Positions 53,428-62,700 of a stretch of DNA of 64,000 nucleotides are shown here, one piece after another. A program made the translations under genes and the position numbers. The DNA is from Paenibacillus sp. FSL M7-0420. Lineage in GTDB: Bacteria; Bacillota; Bacilli; Paenibacillales; Paenibacillaceae. Under the pieces are notes generated by a model, which saw nothing but the letters and a program-made list of their open reading frames with translations, searched no databases and was not told where the DNA came from. Location of the stretch: positions 5,332,001 through 5,396,000 of the forward strand of contig NZ_JBBOCJ010000001.1 in the NCBI RefSeq assembly GCF_038002345.1, in the 5' to 3' direction. Within the stretch, counting starts at the first letter, position 1; each line of letters begins with the position of its first letter.

Positions 53428-53787
53428 TTAGGCATGAGAGCTGGAGTTCCCCGTAAGGGCACCAAGCTTGGCTCCGCCCAGCAGATGATAATGCAGATGC
53501 GGCACTGCCATCCCGCTGTCCGGACCGCAATTATTAATCAGCCGGTAGCCGGTATCGGCAATTCCGAGCTCTGCGGCAAGCTGCTGTGCTACGGCATGAA
53601 TCTCGCCAATCAGCGGCAGATCCTCAGGCGTAACCTCATTCATGGAAGCGATGTATTTCTTCGGGATAATCAGCACATGCACAGGGGCGGCAGGCTCAAT
53701 ATCGTGGAACGCCAGAATCCGCTCATTCTCGAACACCTTTTTGGACGGGATTACACCTTCGATAATTTTGCTGAATACAGTTTCCAT
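53428..53787 (-). CDS. HIT family protein (HinT-like)
   Basis: A 119-aa nucleoside phosphoramidase-type HIT protein. The HIT motif HLHYHLLGG is near residue 99, and IIEGVIPSKKVFENERILAFHDIEPAAPVHVLIIPKKYI is the conserved first half. NCGPDSGMAVPHLHYH places it in the HinT branch. The ATG at 53787 follows GGGAGG; the 37-codon extension is not family-like. Likely substrates are AMP-linked amides, from family knowledge. Confidence 0.9.
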   Translation of the reverse strand: METVFSKIIEGVIPSKKVFENERILAFHDIEPAAPVHVLIIPKKYIASMNEVTPEDLPLIGEIHAVAQQLAAELGIADTGYRLINNCGPDSGMAVPHLHYHLLGGAKLGALTGNSSSHA

Positions 53788-54191
53788 ACCACGCTTCCTC
53801 CCAAAAAATTTGTAATGCAGAAGCTTGCATCCGGCACTTTCCGCAGCACAGGCTGAGATAACAGACACGAACCTAACTGTTATTCGTGCAACGGCCACAC
53901 GCCACTCACAGGCGATGATCCGTCAATACAGCTAGAGCTCTGCGGGGCGCACACGCCTGAAGATCATCGGGCTTCCGGCCTGATCGGCTTCGCGACAAAT
54001 TTCAATTTATGGAACTAATCATACAGGAATTTGAGCAAATACGAAAGGCGGAAGGCTATATTCTGGTAAAACCAGATGTTTGGGGCGGCTTATGCTGGGA
54101 TGGTAAGGGAAACTGGGCGGGCAGCGATGTGTTGTGGGGAACAGGGGTGGAGGGTGGATGATCACGATAACAGGGGGTGTAGAGAGGGCGG

Positions 54192-54208
54192 GCTGTATTA
54201 TAACAGGG
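54192..54208. repeat. 17-bp direct repeat, copy 1
   Basis: GCTGTATTATAACAGGG is identical to copy 2 at 54525-54541, 333 bp away. On the minus strand it contains TGTTATAAT, an extended -10 sequence. Confidence 0.85.
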
Positions 54209-54399
54209 TGGGCGGCAAAAATTTTGTTCAGTTTCTCGTCTACATTCGATCCGGGAAAATCTTCATTAGCACAATTGGCCCTCTAACCCTTCGCTGTAGC
54301 ATAATGTATTCGGTTTTCCGCAAACATTTTGTTCGATTGTCTTTAAGGAGGGTGCTCCCTCTTTGGGGTACGACCGTTGCTAATTTTGAGCGTGGACCC

Positions 54400-54509
54400 A
54401 AAAAAAGACAAAAAAAAGGAAACACCCTTCACAGCTCATCTGAGCTGCTTCGGCAGCGGACGTATGAGAAGGAGTTCATTCCCTGTCATACGTCCGCCGA
54501 GGTGTTTCA
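54400..54509 (-). terminator. Multi-branched terminator of sbcDC
   Basis: On the minus strand an outer stem GAAACACC and GGTGTTTC encloses two hairpins: CGGACGTATGA with TCATACGTCCG, and CAGCTCA with TGAGCTG. Two runs of seven T residues follow (54401-54417). It is downstream of sbcC. The shape is more elaborate than a usual terminator. Confidence 0.75.
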
Positions 54510-54524
54510 AATAATGTCGGCTTA

Positions 54525-54541
54525 GCTGTATTATAACAGGG
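54525..54541. repeat. 17-bp direct repeat, copy 2
   Basis: Second copy of GCTGTATTATAACAGGG, close to the sbcC stop. Confidence 0.85.
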
Positions 54542-54586
54542 GGTTGGAGGTGTATCTGTGATTCTCATCACAACCAACCCCGGCTT

Positions 54587-57500
54587 TCACATTTTTTCCA
54601 AAAGAATGGTTGAACCCCCGCCGCCCTGCTCTGCAGGAACCACGATCAGCTTGCGCGGCAGGCGGGCCCGAAGCTCAGGAACATGGCTGATAATGCCCAC
54701 AGACAATTGGTCATTATGCAGTCTCTCCAGTGAAGTGATGACGGTGTCGAGCAGATCCGGGTCCAGGGTGCCAAAGCCCTCATCCAGGAAAAAGAATTGC
54801 AGCGGGTATTGTCCGCGCAGCTGAATCTGGGCTGACAGGGCAAGCGCCAGCGACAGGGAGGTCAGGAAGGTCTCTCCCCCGGATAACGTGGACACTGGAC
54901 GTCTAACGCCGCCATTCCCGTCATCCCGGATGACGAAGCCCCCGCCTGAATCCACCTCCAATGCATAACGCTGCTTGCTCAGGAACCGCAGACGCTGTGA
55001 CGCAGCCTGGCATACCTGCATCAGCTGCTCCTCTGCAATATACTCGACAAAGGCATTGCCGCGCAGTACGGTCTGCAGCTTGGATAGACGCTCCTGCATC
55101 GCCGCATGTCCGGCCCGCTTGTCCTCCAGCTCTACCCAGCGGATATGGCGCTGCTGCAGATCCTCCAGATCCCGCTCTGCCCGTGCACGGGCCTGAAGCG
55201 AGGCTTCATCATCCTCTTTGCACCTCAGCAGTGCGTCCTGGCTCTCCTGCCATTCTTCACTGCTGAGCACAGCTCCAGCCAGCTTGTCTTCAATACTCCG
55301 CAGCTGCAGCAGGCACTCCGCCTCTTCTTCGCGGTAGGACTTCACCCGCTCAGCGGCCTGCGCCCGTTCTCCAGCCTCCAGCGATGAGGCCTCGACCTCT
55401 GCGGCCGAAGCGAACGGCGAAGACTGCAGACTCTCCTCCCACTGGGCGGAGGCAGCGGTATAATGCTCCTGCGCCGATTCTGCCGCCTGGCGGGCTACCG
55501 CAGCTTCACGGGTCTGCTGCTGCGCCTTGTCCGCTGCCCGGCGGTGTTCCTGCCGGCTGCGTTCCAGCGCAGTCTGCAGCTCCAGCAATCTGCGTTCACA
55601 TGCGGCCAGCAGTTCCCCGGCAGGCTGGCCGTCGGTCCATTCGCGCAGTCGCTGCTCTTTATCACGGGCAAGCGCCTCTTTGCCTTCAAGCTGCGCATCC
55701 CACTGCGCCAGCTCCTTGTCCAGCCCGGCCAGCTGCTCGTTCAGCGTCTGTACGGCGAGGCTTTTCTCGTCCAGGAACTTGACGCTGATCTCCAGCCGGC
55801 TGCGGATCTCCTCGGCGCGTTCATCCTTGCCAAGCATCTCCTGATACGTTCTCTCCGCTTCCTCCGGGGCAAGCTGCGGGAAGAGACGGCTCCATTCCTC
55901 CCTTAGCTTGCTGGCTGAAGCAGCCAGTTCCTCTGCCTTGACAGACAGCCCCTGCAGCCAAGTCTTCTCCGCTTCGGCACCTGCTGCTTCCTTGTGATAC
56001 ACCTGCTCCAGCTCCTGCAGGGAACGCTGCCAGTCAGCGGCCGCACGGCGCAGCTCTGCGGAGCGTCCTCGCAGCGCGGCCAGCTGCTCGTTCAAGGCAG
56101 ACAACTGGCCATTCAGCGCAGATAGGGCTTGTTCATCCGGGAGGTGCGAGGGTGCCGGTGCCTGGGAGTCGGGAGACTCCGGGGCGTTTAAGGAACCAGG
56201 TGCGGCGTGTGAATCTGAACTGTTCAGAGAGTCAGATGCTGCATAAGAGCCGGGACTGCTTGAGAGCTTGGAAGCCTTAAGAGGCTCCGAAGTGCTCAAG
56301 GAATCAGAAGCGGTGTGAGACTCGGAATTGCTGAGAGTGGTAGGTGCGGCGTGAGAAGTAATGCTTGCCGTCTTGTCCGCAGCCGGCTCTGCCCCGGCCG
56401 AGCCAGCGGCCGACTGGTGCAGCGCCTCTTCGGACGCGGCTCCCGCTAGCCCGGCAAGCCACGAGCTGTCCTGCTCCAGCAGGCTGTGCAGCAGATGGCG
56501 CGTCTCCAGCGCCTGCCGGGCCTGAGCGCGGACATGGCGGAGCCTATTGTCCAGCTCCTCAGGGTCCCCCTGCTTCTGAACAAGCGCAGGGGAGGGGTGA
56601 TGCTCACTGCCGCATACCGGGCAGGGAACCCCTTCCTGGAGTTCACCGGCGAGTGCCTGCGAGAGCCGGTGAACCTCCTGCTCCTTCAGCGCAGCCTCCA
56701 GCGCGCTGATGTGCCCCTCCAGGCGGCCGGCAGCGTCTCCCGCTGCCCCTTCGGCCGTCCGCAGCTCTTCCTGGTGCAGGGCGGCGGCGGCCAGCAGCTC
56801 CCCGCGCCCGGCATCCAGCGCCTGCCGCCGGGACCCGGCGGCGGCCAGCCGCGCTTCCGCCGCTGCGAGCACCGCCGCGCGGCCCTGGCGCTCACGTTCT
56901 GCCGATTCCCACTGGGCCTCGGCAGAACGCAGCCCCTGCAGTCTCTGCATGGCTTCCTGCAGAGACTGCCGCTCCTGGGAGCGGACCGCCAGCGGCTGCA
57001 GGCTCTGCTGCAGCTCGTGCTGTTTCTTTTGGCCACGGGCCAAAAGCTCACGCTCCCGGGCCAGGCTCTCCCGCCCGGCGGCTAAGGACCGGGCGGCTTC
57101 CTCGCGGCGCGCCTGCAGCGCCGCCCGCTCGCTGTGCAGCGCGCCGAGCTCGGCCTCCAGCTCGAGCGCGCGCCGGTACCGGCCCTCCTCCTCGCGGAGG
57201 GCCGGCTCGCCTGCGGACAGCGCGGCCTGGGCCGCTGCTTCCGCTTCCGCCCCGGCCGCCGCCTCCTGCACGGCGGCGGCGGCCAAGGCCTCAAGGCCCC
57301 CGGCGCGTGCCGCCCGGGCCTTCCAGGCCTCCTCCGCGCTGCGCCAGGCCTTCAGCGCGGGCAATCTGCGCTCGGCCTCGTCCGCCTTGCCGAGCTTCTG
57401 CTCCAGGAGGAGGATCTGCTCCTCCTGGGCCAGCAGGGCCTGCCGCTGCGACTCGCGGCGGGTCCGTTCCTCCTGCAGCTCGCGGATGCGGGCGAAGCGC

Positions 57501-58237
57501 TCGGCGCGCTTCGCAGCCTCCGTGAGCCGCCCCCGGCAATCCGCCGCATGACGGATCGCCTCCTGCACACGGACGGCGGCCGCTTCCACATCTGCCTTAC
57601 CCGCGCTGCCCAGCCCCTGCTGCTCAGCCTCCAGAGCGCGCAGTGCCGCCTCGTTCTCCTTGACGCGGCGGCTCAGCTTAAGTGCAAGCCCGTCGCCGTA
57701 CTGCTCCAGATGGAACAGACGCTGGAGCATCTGCCTGCGGTCCACGCCCCGCAGCGACAGGAACTCGGCGAATTTGCCCTGCGGCAGCACAACGGCCCGG
57801 GTGAAGTCGTCCATCTTCAGCCCGATGTGCTCCTCGACACAGCGCGTAACCTCCGCCAGCTTATCGGCCATCACAAGATCCCCGTCCGCCTTCACCTCGA
57901 TGAACCGGCTGATCGTATTGCTGACCGACTGCTCCCCGGTGCGTTTGAACTTCCGTTCCACGCGGTAGCGGCGCGCCCCGGAAGAGGAGTTCAGCTCGAA
58001 GGTGAAGGCCACGCTGAGTTGGTCCTCGGAATGGTTCATAATCCCCTGGGTTCCGTTCACGGCGCGCTCCACTTTGCCGTACATCGCCAGTGTAATCGCG
58101 TCCAGCAGACTGGATTTGCCGCTGCCTGTCGGACCGAAGATCCCGAACAGCCCCGTCTCGGTCAGGCTCGCAAAATCAATCTCCTGCTGCGCCCGGTAAC
58201 TCTGCAGCCCGGATAATTTCAATAATATCGGCTTCAA
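54587..58237 (-). CDS. sbcC: Exonuclease subunit SbcC
   Basis: A 1216-aa SMC-like ATPase that with SbcD cuts hairpins and processes DNA ends. The N-terminal Walker A FGPTGSGKSSLLDAI is near residue 37. Two long coiled coils flank the zinc hook, CPVC at about 539-542. The C-terminal part has the ABC signature (STLSGGETFLTSLSLALAL) and Walker B FFLDEGFGTLD. Immediately after the hook (about 622-700) is a Ser/Thr/Ala/Pro-rich segment of degenerate 12-residue repeats, unusual for the family. The TTG start follows GGAGG by 9 nt and begins one base after the sbcD stop. GC is locally very high. Confidence 0.92.
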   Translation of the reverse strand: MKPILLKLSGLQSYRAQQEIDFASLTETGLFGIFGPTGSGKSSLLDAITLAMYGKVERAVNGTQGIMNHSEDQLSVAFTFELNSSSGARRYRVERKFKRTGEQSVSNTISRFIEVKADGDLVMADKLAEVTRCVEEHIGLKMDDFTRAVVLPQGKFAEFLSLRGVDRRQMLQRLFHLEQYGDGLALKLSRRVKENEAALRALEAEQQGLGSAGKADVEAAAVRVQEAIRHAADCRGRLTEAAKRAERFARIRELQEERTRRESQRQALLAQEEQILLLEQKLGKADEAERRLPALKAWRSAEEAWKARAARAGGLEALAAAAVQEAAAGAEAEAAAQAALSAGEPALREEEGRYRRALELEAELGALHSERAALQARREEAARSLAAGRESLARERELLARGQKKQHELQQSLQPLAVRSQERQSLQEAMQRLQGLRSAEAQWESAERERQGRAAVLAAAEARLAAAGSRRQALDAGRGELLAAAALHQEELRTAEGAAGDAAGRLEGHISALEAALKEQEVHRLSQALAGELQEGVPCPVCGSEHHPSPALVQKQGDPEELDNRLRHVRAQARQALETRHLLHSLLEQDSSWLAGLAGAASEEALHQSAAGSAGAEPAADKTASITSHAAPTTLSNSESHTASDSLSTSEPLKASKLSSSPGSYAASDSLNSSDSHAAPGSLNAPESPDSQAPAPSHLPDEQALSALNGQLSALNEQLAALRGRSAELRRAAADWQRSLQELEQVYHKEAAGAEAEKTWLQGLSVKAEELAASASKLREEWSRLFPQLAPEEAERTYQEMLGKDERAEEIRSRLEISVKFLDEKSLAVQTLNEQLAGLDKELAQWDAQLEGKEALARDKEQRLREWTDGQPAGELLAACERRLLELQTALERSRQEHRRAADKAQQQTREAAVARQAAESAQEHYTAASAQWEESLQSSPFASAAEVEASSLEAGERAQAAERVKSYREEEAECLLQLRSIEDKLAGAVLSSEEWQESQDALLRCKEDDEASLQARARAERDLEDLQQRHIRWVELEDKRAGHAAMQERLSKLQTVLRGNAFVEYIAEEQLMQVCQAASQRLRFLSKQRYALEVDSGGGFVIRDDGNGGVRRPVSTLSGGETFLTSLSLALALSAQIQLRGQYPLQFFFLDEGFGTLDPDLLDTVITSLERLHNDQLSVGIISHVPELRARLPRKLIVVPAEQGGGGSTILLEKM

Positions 58238-58238
58238 A

Positions 58239-59420
58239 TCAGTTCTCCTCCCCTTCCGCAGCTTCGTGCCGCTCTTCTTCCGCCAGCTCCAGGAACAGCT
58301 CAATCAGGCTGTCATCCGGCTCCGCACCGCCGGTCTGGCGCTGATAGAACCTGCGGAACAGCTCCTGTACCGGCATGCGGGAGCGGGACATCTCTTCCAG
58401 CTCCTGCTCCATCTGCGGATAGATTGGCCGGATATGGACGATGCCTTCCCGTGACTTGCGCAGCCGCTGGATATCATTCATCGACATCGCCTCGGTCAGC
58501 CGCAGCTCCAGATCAATGAATGCTCCTTCATCCCTGCCCTCATCCAGCCAGCCGTAGACCTCCTGCAATCCGCCCGCAGACTTCCAGTTCACCAGCGGAC
58601 GCCCGCAGGAGAGATAGATCTCCTCGAACACCGGCTCCCCGCCGGGTGCGACATCAATCATGGCCACCGACTTGGCCTGGCCTGCTTCTGAGAAGCTGTA
58701 AGCCAGCGGAGAGCCGCTGTAGCGGATCATCCCGTCGCCCTTGACCCGCTGGGCGCGGTGAAGATGCCCAAGTGCGGTATATTGCGCGCCGCAAGAGAGT
58801 GCCGAAGGATCAACGGTATACGCACCGCCGACCTGGATCGGCCGTTCGGAGTCACTCTCCACGCCGCCCAGCACATAGATATGGCTCATCGCCAGATTGA
58901 CGGTCTGCGGGGTGAACTCGCGTCCAAGCAGATTCATCAGCCGCCCCACCCGGGCGCTGTAAGCCAGCCTCAGCTCAGCCTCTCCGCTGTCTCCGGCAAG
59001 CAGCTCGCCCAGCCGGGCTTCGGAGGGGTAAGGGAGCGCAGCGATTTTGGCAACCTCGCCGGTTCTGGCCACATGCACCGTGACCGGTTCCGAAGTCGGC
59101 ATTCCGACGAGCGTAATCCCCTGTCTGCGGACAAGCGGAGACACGGAAGCTACGCGCTCCGGCTGGTCGTGATTGCCCGAAATAACCACCAGCGGACGGC
59201 CGCCTGCCGTCAGTCTGGCCGCCGCGTCATAGAACAGCTGCTCCGCCGCAGCCGGAGGATTGACCGAATCATAGACGTCCCCCGCCATGAGAATCAGATC
59301 CGCCCCGGAGGAATCGGCTATCCTAACCAGCTCATCCACGAACTGCTCCTGCTCCTTCTGCCGGCTTCGGCCCTCCAGCGTCCGCCCCAAATGCCAGTCT
59401 CCCGTATGCAATATACGCAT
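58239..59420 (-). CDS. sbcD: Exonuclease subunit SbcD
   Basis: A 393-aa Mn-dependent nuclease of the Mre11 type. Metal motifs are MRILHTGDWHLGRTLEG, LMAGDVYDSVNPP, ISGNHDQPERV, and later LGHLHRAQRV. The capping domain (about 280-390) follows. The ATG at 59420 follows AAGAGGG; an 11-codon longer frame is not needed. sbcC follows after one base, so the two are translationally coupled. Confidence 0.94.
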   Translation of the reverse strand: MRILHTGDWHLGRTLEGRSRQKEQEQFVDELVRIADSSGADLILMAGDVYDSVNPPAAAEQLFYDAAARLTAGGRPLVVISGNHDQPERVASVSPLVRRQGITLVGMPTSEPVTVHVARTGEVAKIAALPYPSEARLGELLAGDSGEAELRLAYSARVGRLMNLLGREFTPQTVNLAMSHIYVLGGVESDSERPIQVGGAYTVDPSALSCGAQYTALGHLHRAQRVKGDGMIRYSGSPLAYSFSEAGQAKSVAMIDVAPGGEPVFEEIYLSCGRPLVNWKSAGGLQEVYGWLDEGRDEGAFIDLELRLTEAMSMNDIQRLRKSREGIVHIRPIYPQMEQELEEMSRSRMPVQELFRRFYQRQTGGAEPDDSLIELFLELAEEERHEAAEGEEN

Positions 59421-59494
59421 TTCCGCCCTCTTTTCCCCGCCTGTCTGCGGCAATCATAGATTCATATAATAGATTGAACAATCGGCCAGTAATC

Positions 59495-59664
59495 CTGCAC
59501 AGAATACAACATTCCTATTCCAATATGTGGCCCTATTCCGGAAGTATTGCAAGAAAAGCAGCATTTCCCCCGTCCAGTCCGATATACGGAGCTATTCTTG
59601 TATTTCATGCAGCAATCTGGTCCAATACGCGGCAATGTCTACACTCAAGCTGCAATATTTACAA
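59495..59664. repeat. Palindrome array (4 copies, spacing 52-51-52)
   Basis: Four 15-bp imperfect palindromes start at 59495, 59547, 59598 and 59650. They read CTGCACAGAATACAA, TTGCAAGAAAAGCAG, TTGTATTTCATGCAG and CTGCAATATTTACAA. Each is followed by CATT or CAAT. They share the TTGTA-N5-TGCAG type with the era-cdd arrays. The sbcD-addA gap (59421-59791) has no gene. Confidence 0.8.
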
Positions 59665-59791
59665 CATTTCGCATCTTATAGTCCCGCCGCCAACAATCAC
59701 CGAGCAGAATGTATGAGCAGGTATGAATTAGCCTAAAACACCGCTTAGCACACCTATATCCGCCGCAGTTATCGCATCATTTCCCCGCCAA

Positions 59792-62700
59792 TCACAATCT
59801 CACAGCATGTCCGCCGTCGAAAAAGTACAGCCATACCTCGCTGACCGGCTCGCCCAGAATATCCAGCAGCGCCTTGCTGTACAGCTCCAGCTGGAAACGG
59901 TATTTGTCCGACAGCTGTGTAAGCCCGTCTCCATGCGGAGGGATATGATCTGTTTTGTAATCCAGCAGAATCAGCCGCCCCTCTTCCCGGAACAGGCAGT
60001 CAATCACCCCTTGAATCAGTACCGTCTCTGCAAAATCACCGCCACCGCGTTCATCCGCAAGTCCGGCAGCCGCTTCATCCAAATAGTCAAGCCCCCGGTA
60101 GGCTTCACCGGCTGGCATCGTGTAGCTGAAGGGCTGCTCTCTGGTCTTCCAGGCAGAGTGGAAGAGTCTGTGGCCCAGCTCACTCTGGCAGAACTGCCCG
60201 ACTTCCTCCAGCACCACCGCATCTGCCTGTTCCCTGCTAAGGATAGCAAGCCTTACAAGACGCTCAAGCGTAGCCTCCAGCACAGACCGGTCTACCGGCT
60301 CATCCAGGGGAATATGCTGCATCACCGTATGGTAAGCCGTTCCACGCTCTGCAGGGGTAAGTCCCCGCTTTTCCATGAATTTCGGCCGCTGGAGATGCAG
60401 GCTGTCCCTATACCCGCGTTCATTCCGTTCGTCCGGAATGCCCGGTAGCTTCCGCACCTCCAGCTGGTCGTAAGACGGCTGCTCCTGCATCGACAATAAT
60501 CCCTTGAGCTCGGTGACCGAGGTCTTAGCAGGGATGCCTGACGCTGACGCATACCGGTAAGTCCAGCCCAGTCTCTCCGCAATCTCCGCAGCAGCCGGGG
60601 TCTCAGGTCTTGACACCGCCCTGCCCCTGCGGAGCGCCTCCAGAATTACCCGGCGTTGCTCGCTCTTGTCCTGATCGTCATCCCCTGCAAGAAAAGCGCC
60701 CGGGCTAAGCTCCGCTGCACCAGTCACCGTAATGCTCCAGTTCGACTCATCGCCATGCAGCACCGTGGATACCGGCCCCTCGCTGCCTGCCAGCTTGCGC
60801 AGAATAGCAGCGGCAGGGTGGCGGATCAACGCCGGTCCCACCCAGTCCAGATAACTGCGGCCCCGGGCCAGCAAGTGATCCGCCAGCAGCAGCTCCTCGC
60901 GGCCCTGCATCGCTGCCCAGCCGGAAGCCGTGCGCGGCAGATCCCTGACCGTACCCACCAGAATCATTTTGTCGCGCGGACGGGTCAGTCCGACGTAGAG
61001 CACGCGCATCTCCTCAGCGAGCAGCTCCAGCCGCGAACGGCGGTTAATCGCCAGATAGGGCAGTGTCGGGTAGCTGACCCGGGTCTCCCGCTCCACGAAG
61101 CGCGGCCCGAAGCCAAGCTCCTTGTGCATCAGGAACGGAGAATGGAGGTCCTGACGGTTGAACATTTTGGCCATACCTGCCAGAAAGACAACAGGGAACT
61201 CCAGACCCTTGGACTTGTGGATCGTCATAATTCTGACGCCCCCGGCCTCCTCGCTGCTTCCTCCGGCAACCCCCAGATCGCCGCCGTTCTCTCTCAGCCG
61301 TGAGATGAACACCAGGAAGCGGAATAGCCCTCTGGCCGAGGTCTCGTTCTCGAATTGAACAGCCCGGTCATACAGCGCCTTCAGATTGTTCTGGCGCTGA
61401 AAGCCTCCGGGAAGACCCCCGACCCACTCCAGATACCCGCTCTCCCGGTAGATCCTCCAGATCAGCTCGCTTAAGCTTCCTTGCCGGGCAGCATTTCTCC
61501 AGTTCTCCAGCCTATCCAGGAAGGACTTAAGCTTACGCTGCAGCGTAAGCGGAATATCCCGCAGCGCCGCCGAAGCATCGGTTCCGTCTATACCTTCCTG
61601 TACACCCTCATTTCCTGACGATGGCGTAAGCTCTGACGCGGCGGCTGTCTCTCCGGTTGTGTCACCGGTACCGGCATCCTGCCCCGCCAGCAGCGCAGAC
61701 TCCCGGAACAGGTCCGGCTGATTGTCCAGCAGTGCTTCCCCTGCTTCAGAGGCCGCAACCAGCGCATCATAGAATGTTCCTCTGCTGCACAGCCGCACCT
61801 TCGCCAGCTCCTCCTCGCGAAGGTTCACTACCGGTGAGCGCAGCACTCCGGCCAGGGGAATGTCCTGGCGGGGATTATCGACAATCTGCAGCAGGGAGAG
61901 GGCAATCTCCACCTCCGTAGCCTGAAAATACCCCTTGTTCTGGTCCCCGTACGCCGGAATGCCTTCACCCCGCAGCTCCTCAATCATCAGCGGCGTCCAT
62001 ACCCGGGCCGAACGCAGCAGAATGACAATGTCGCCGTATACTACGGGACGCATGATCCGCAGTCCTTTATCATAGATCAGCAGCGGCTCACCGCCGGTCA
62101 TTCCCGTCATCTGTGAGATACGCCGGGCAATGGCCCGTGCTTCCAGCTGCGCAGTCTCACTCTCGGCCGCCTCCAGCTCCAGAAGAGGCAGCTCATCGCC
62201 CTCTGCCGCTTCGTCCGCCGGACCCGTCGCAGAGGCTCCCTTGTCGATCAGCAGCAGCTCCGGCGCAAAATAAGTATCCGGGCCTTTCTCCGCAGCTCCC
62301 GGGAAGTTCGCTCCGTACACCAGCTCTGCCCGCTCATCATAACTGATCTCCGCGACATTGCTGTCCATGATCTGCCGGAAGACCATATTCACCGCATTCA
62401 CCACTTCCAGCCTGCTGCGGAAATTGCGGGCCAGATCGATGACGAGACCCTCTTCCCGTTCCTCCTGTCCCGGATCAGCCCCCGCCCGGCCATCTGCCTC
62501 ACCGGCATGCAGGGCGCTACCTGCACTGTCTCCGTAGGACGGACCATTACTGAACCTGCGGTATTTGTCCAGGAACAGGCCCGGCTCCGCCAGGCGGAAC
62601 CGGTATATACTCTGCTTCATATCCCCGACCATGAAACGGTTGCCGGGGAATTCCCGGGAGATCAGCCGGACAATCTCCTCTTGCACACTGTTAGTATCCT

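Larger units (their letters stand above)
53788..54586. other. Long spacer between HIT gene and sbcC
   Basis: About 800 bp without a credible gene. It contains a 17-bp direct repeat (54192 and 54525) and a multi-helix terminator (54400-54509). The part from 53900 to 54190 shows only scattered symmetry near 53960-53990. Six-frame reading gives short shadow frames only. Confidence 0.65.

Noticed and set aside
57134..58216. 360-aa plus-strand open frame
   Set aside because: Antisense to the high-GC coding region of sbcC, where all frames stay open.
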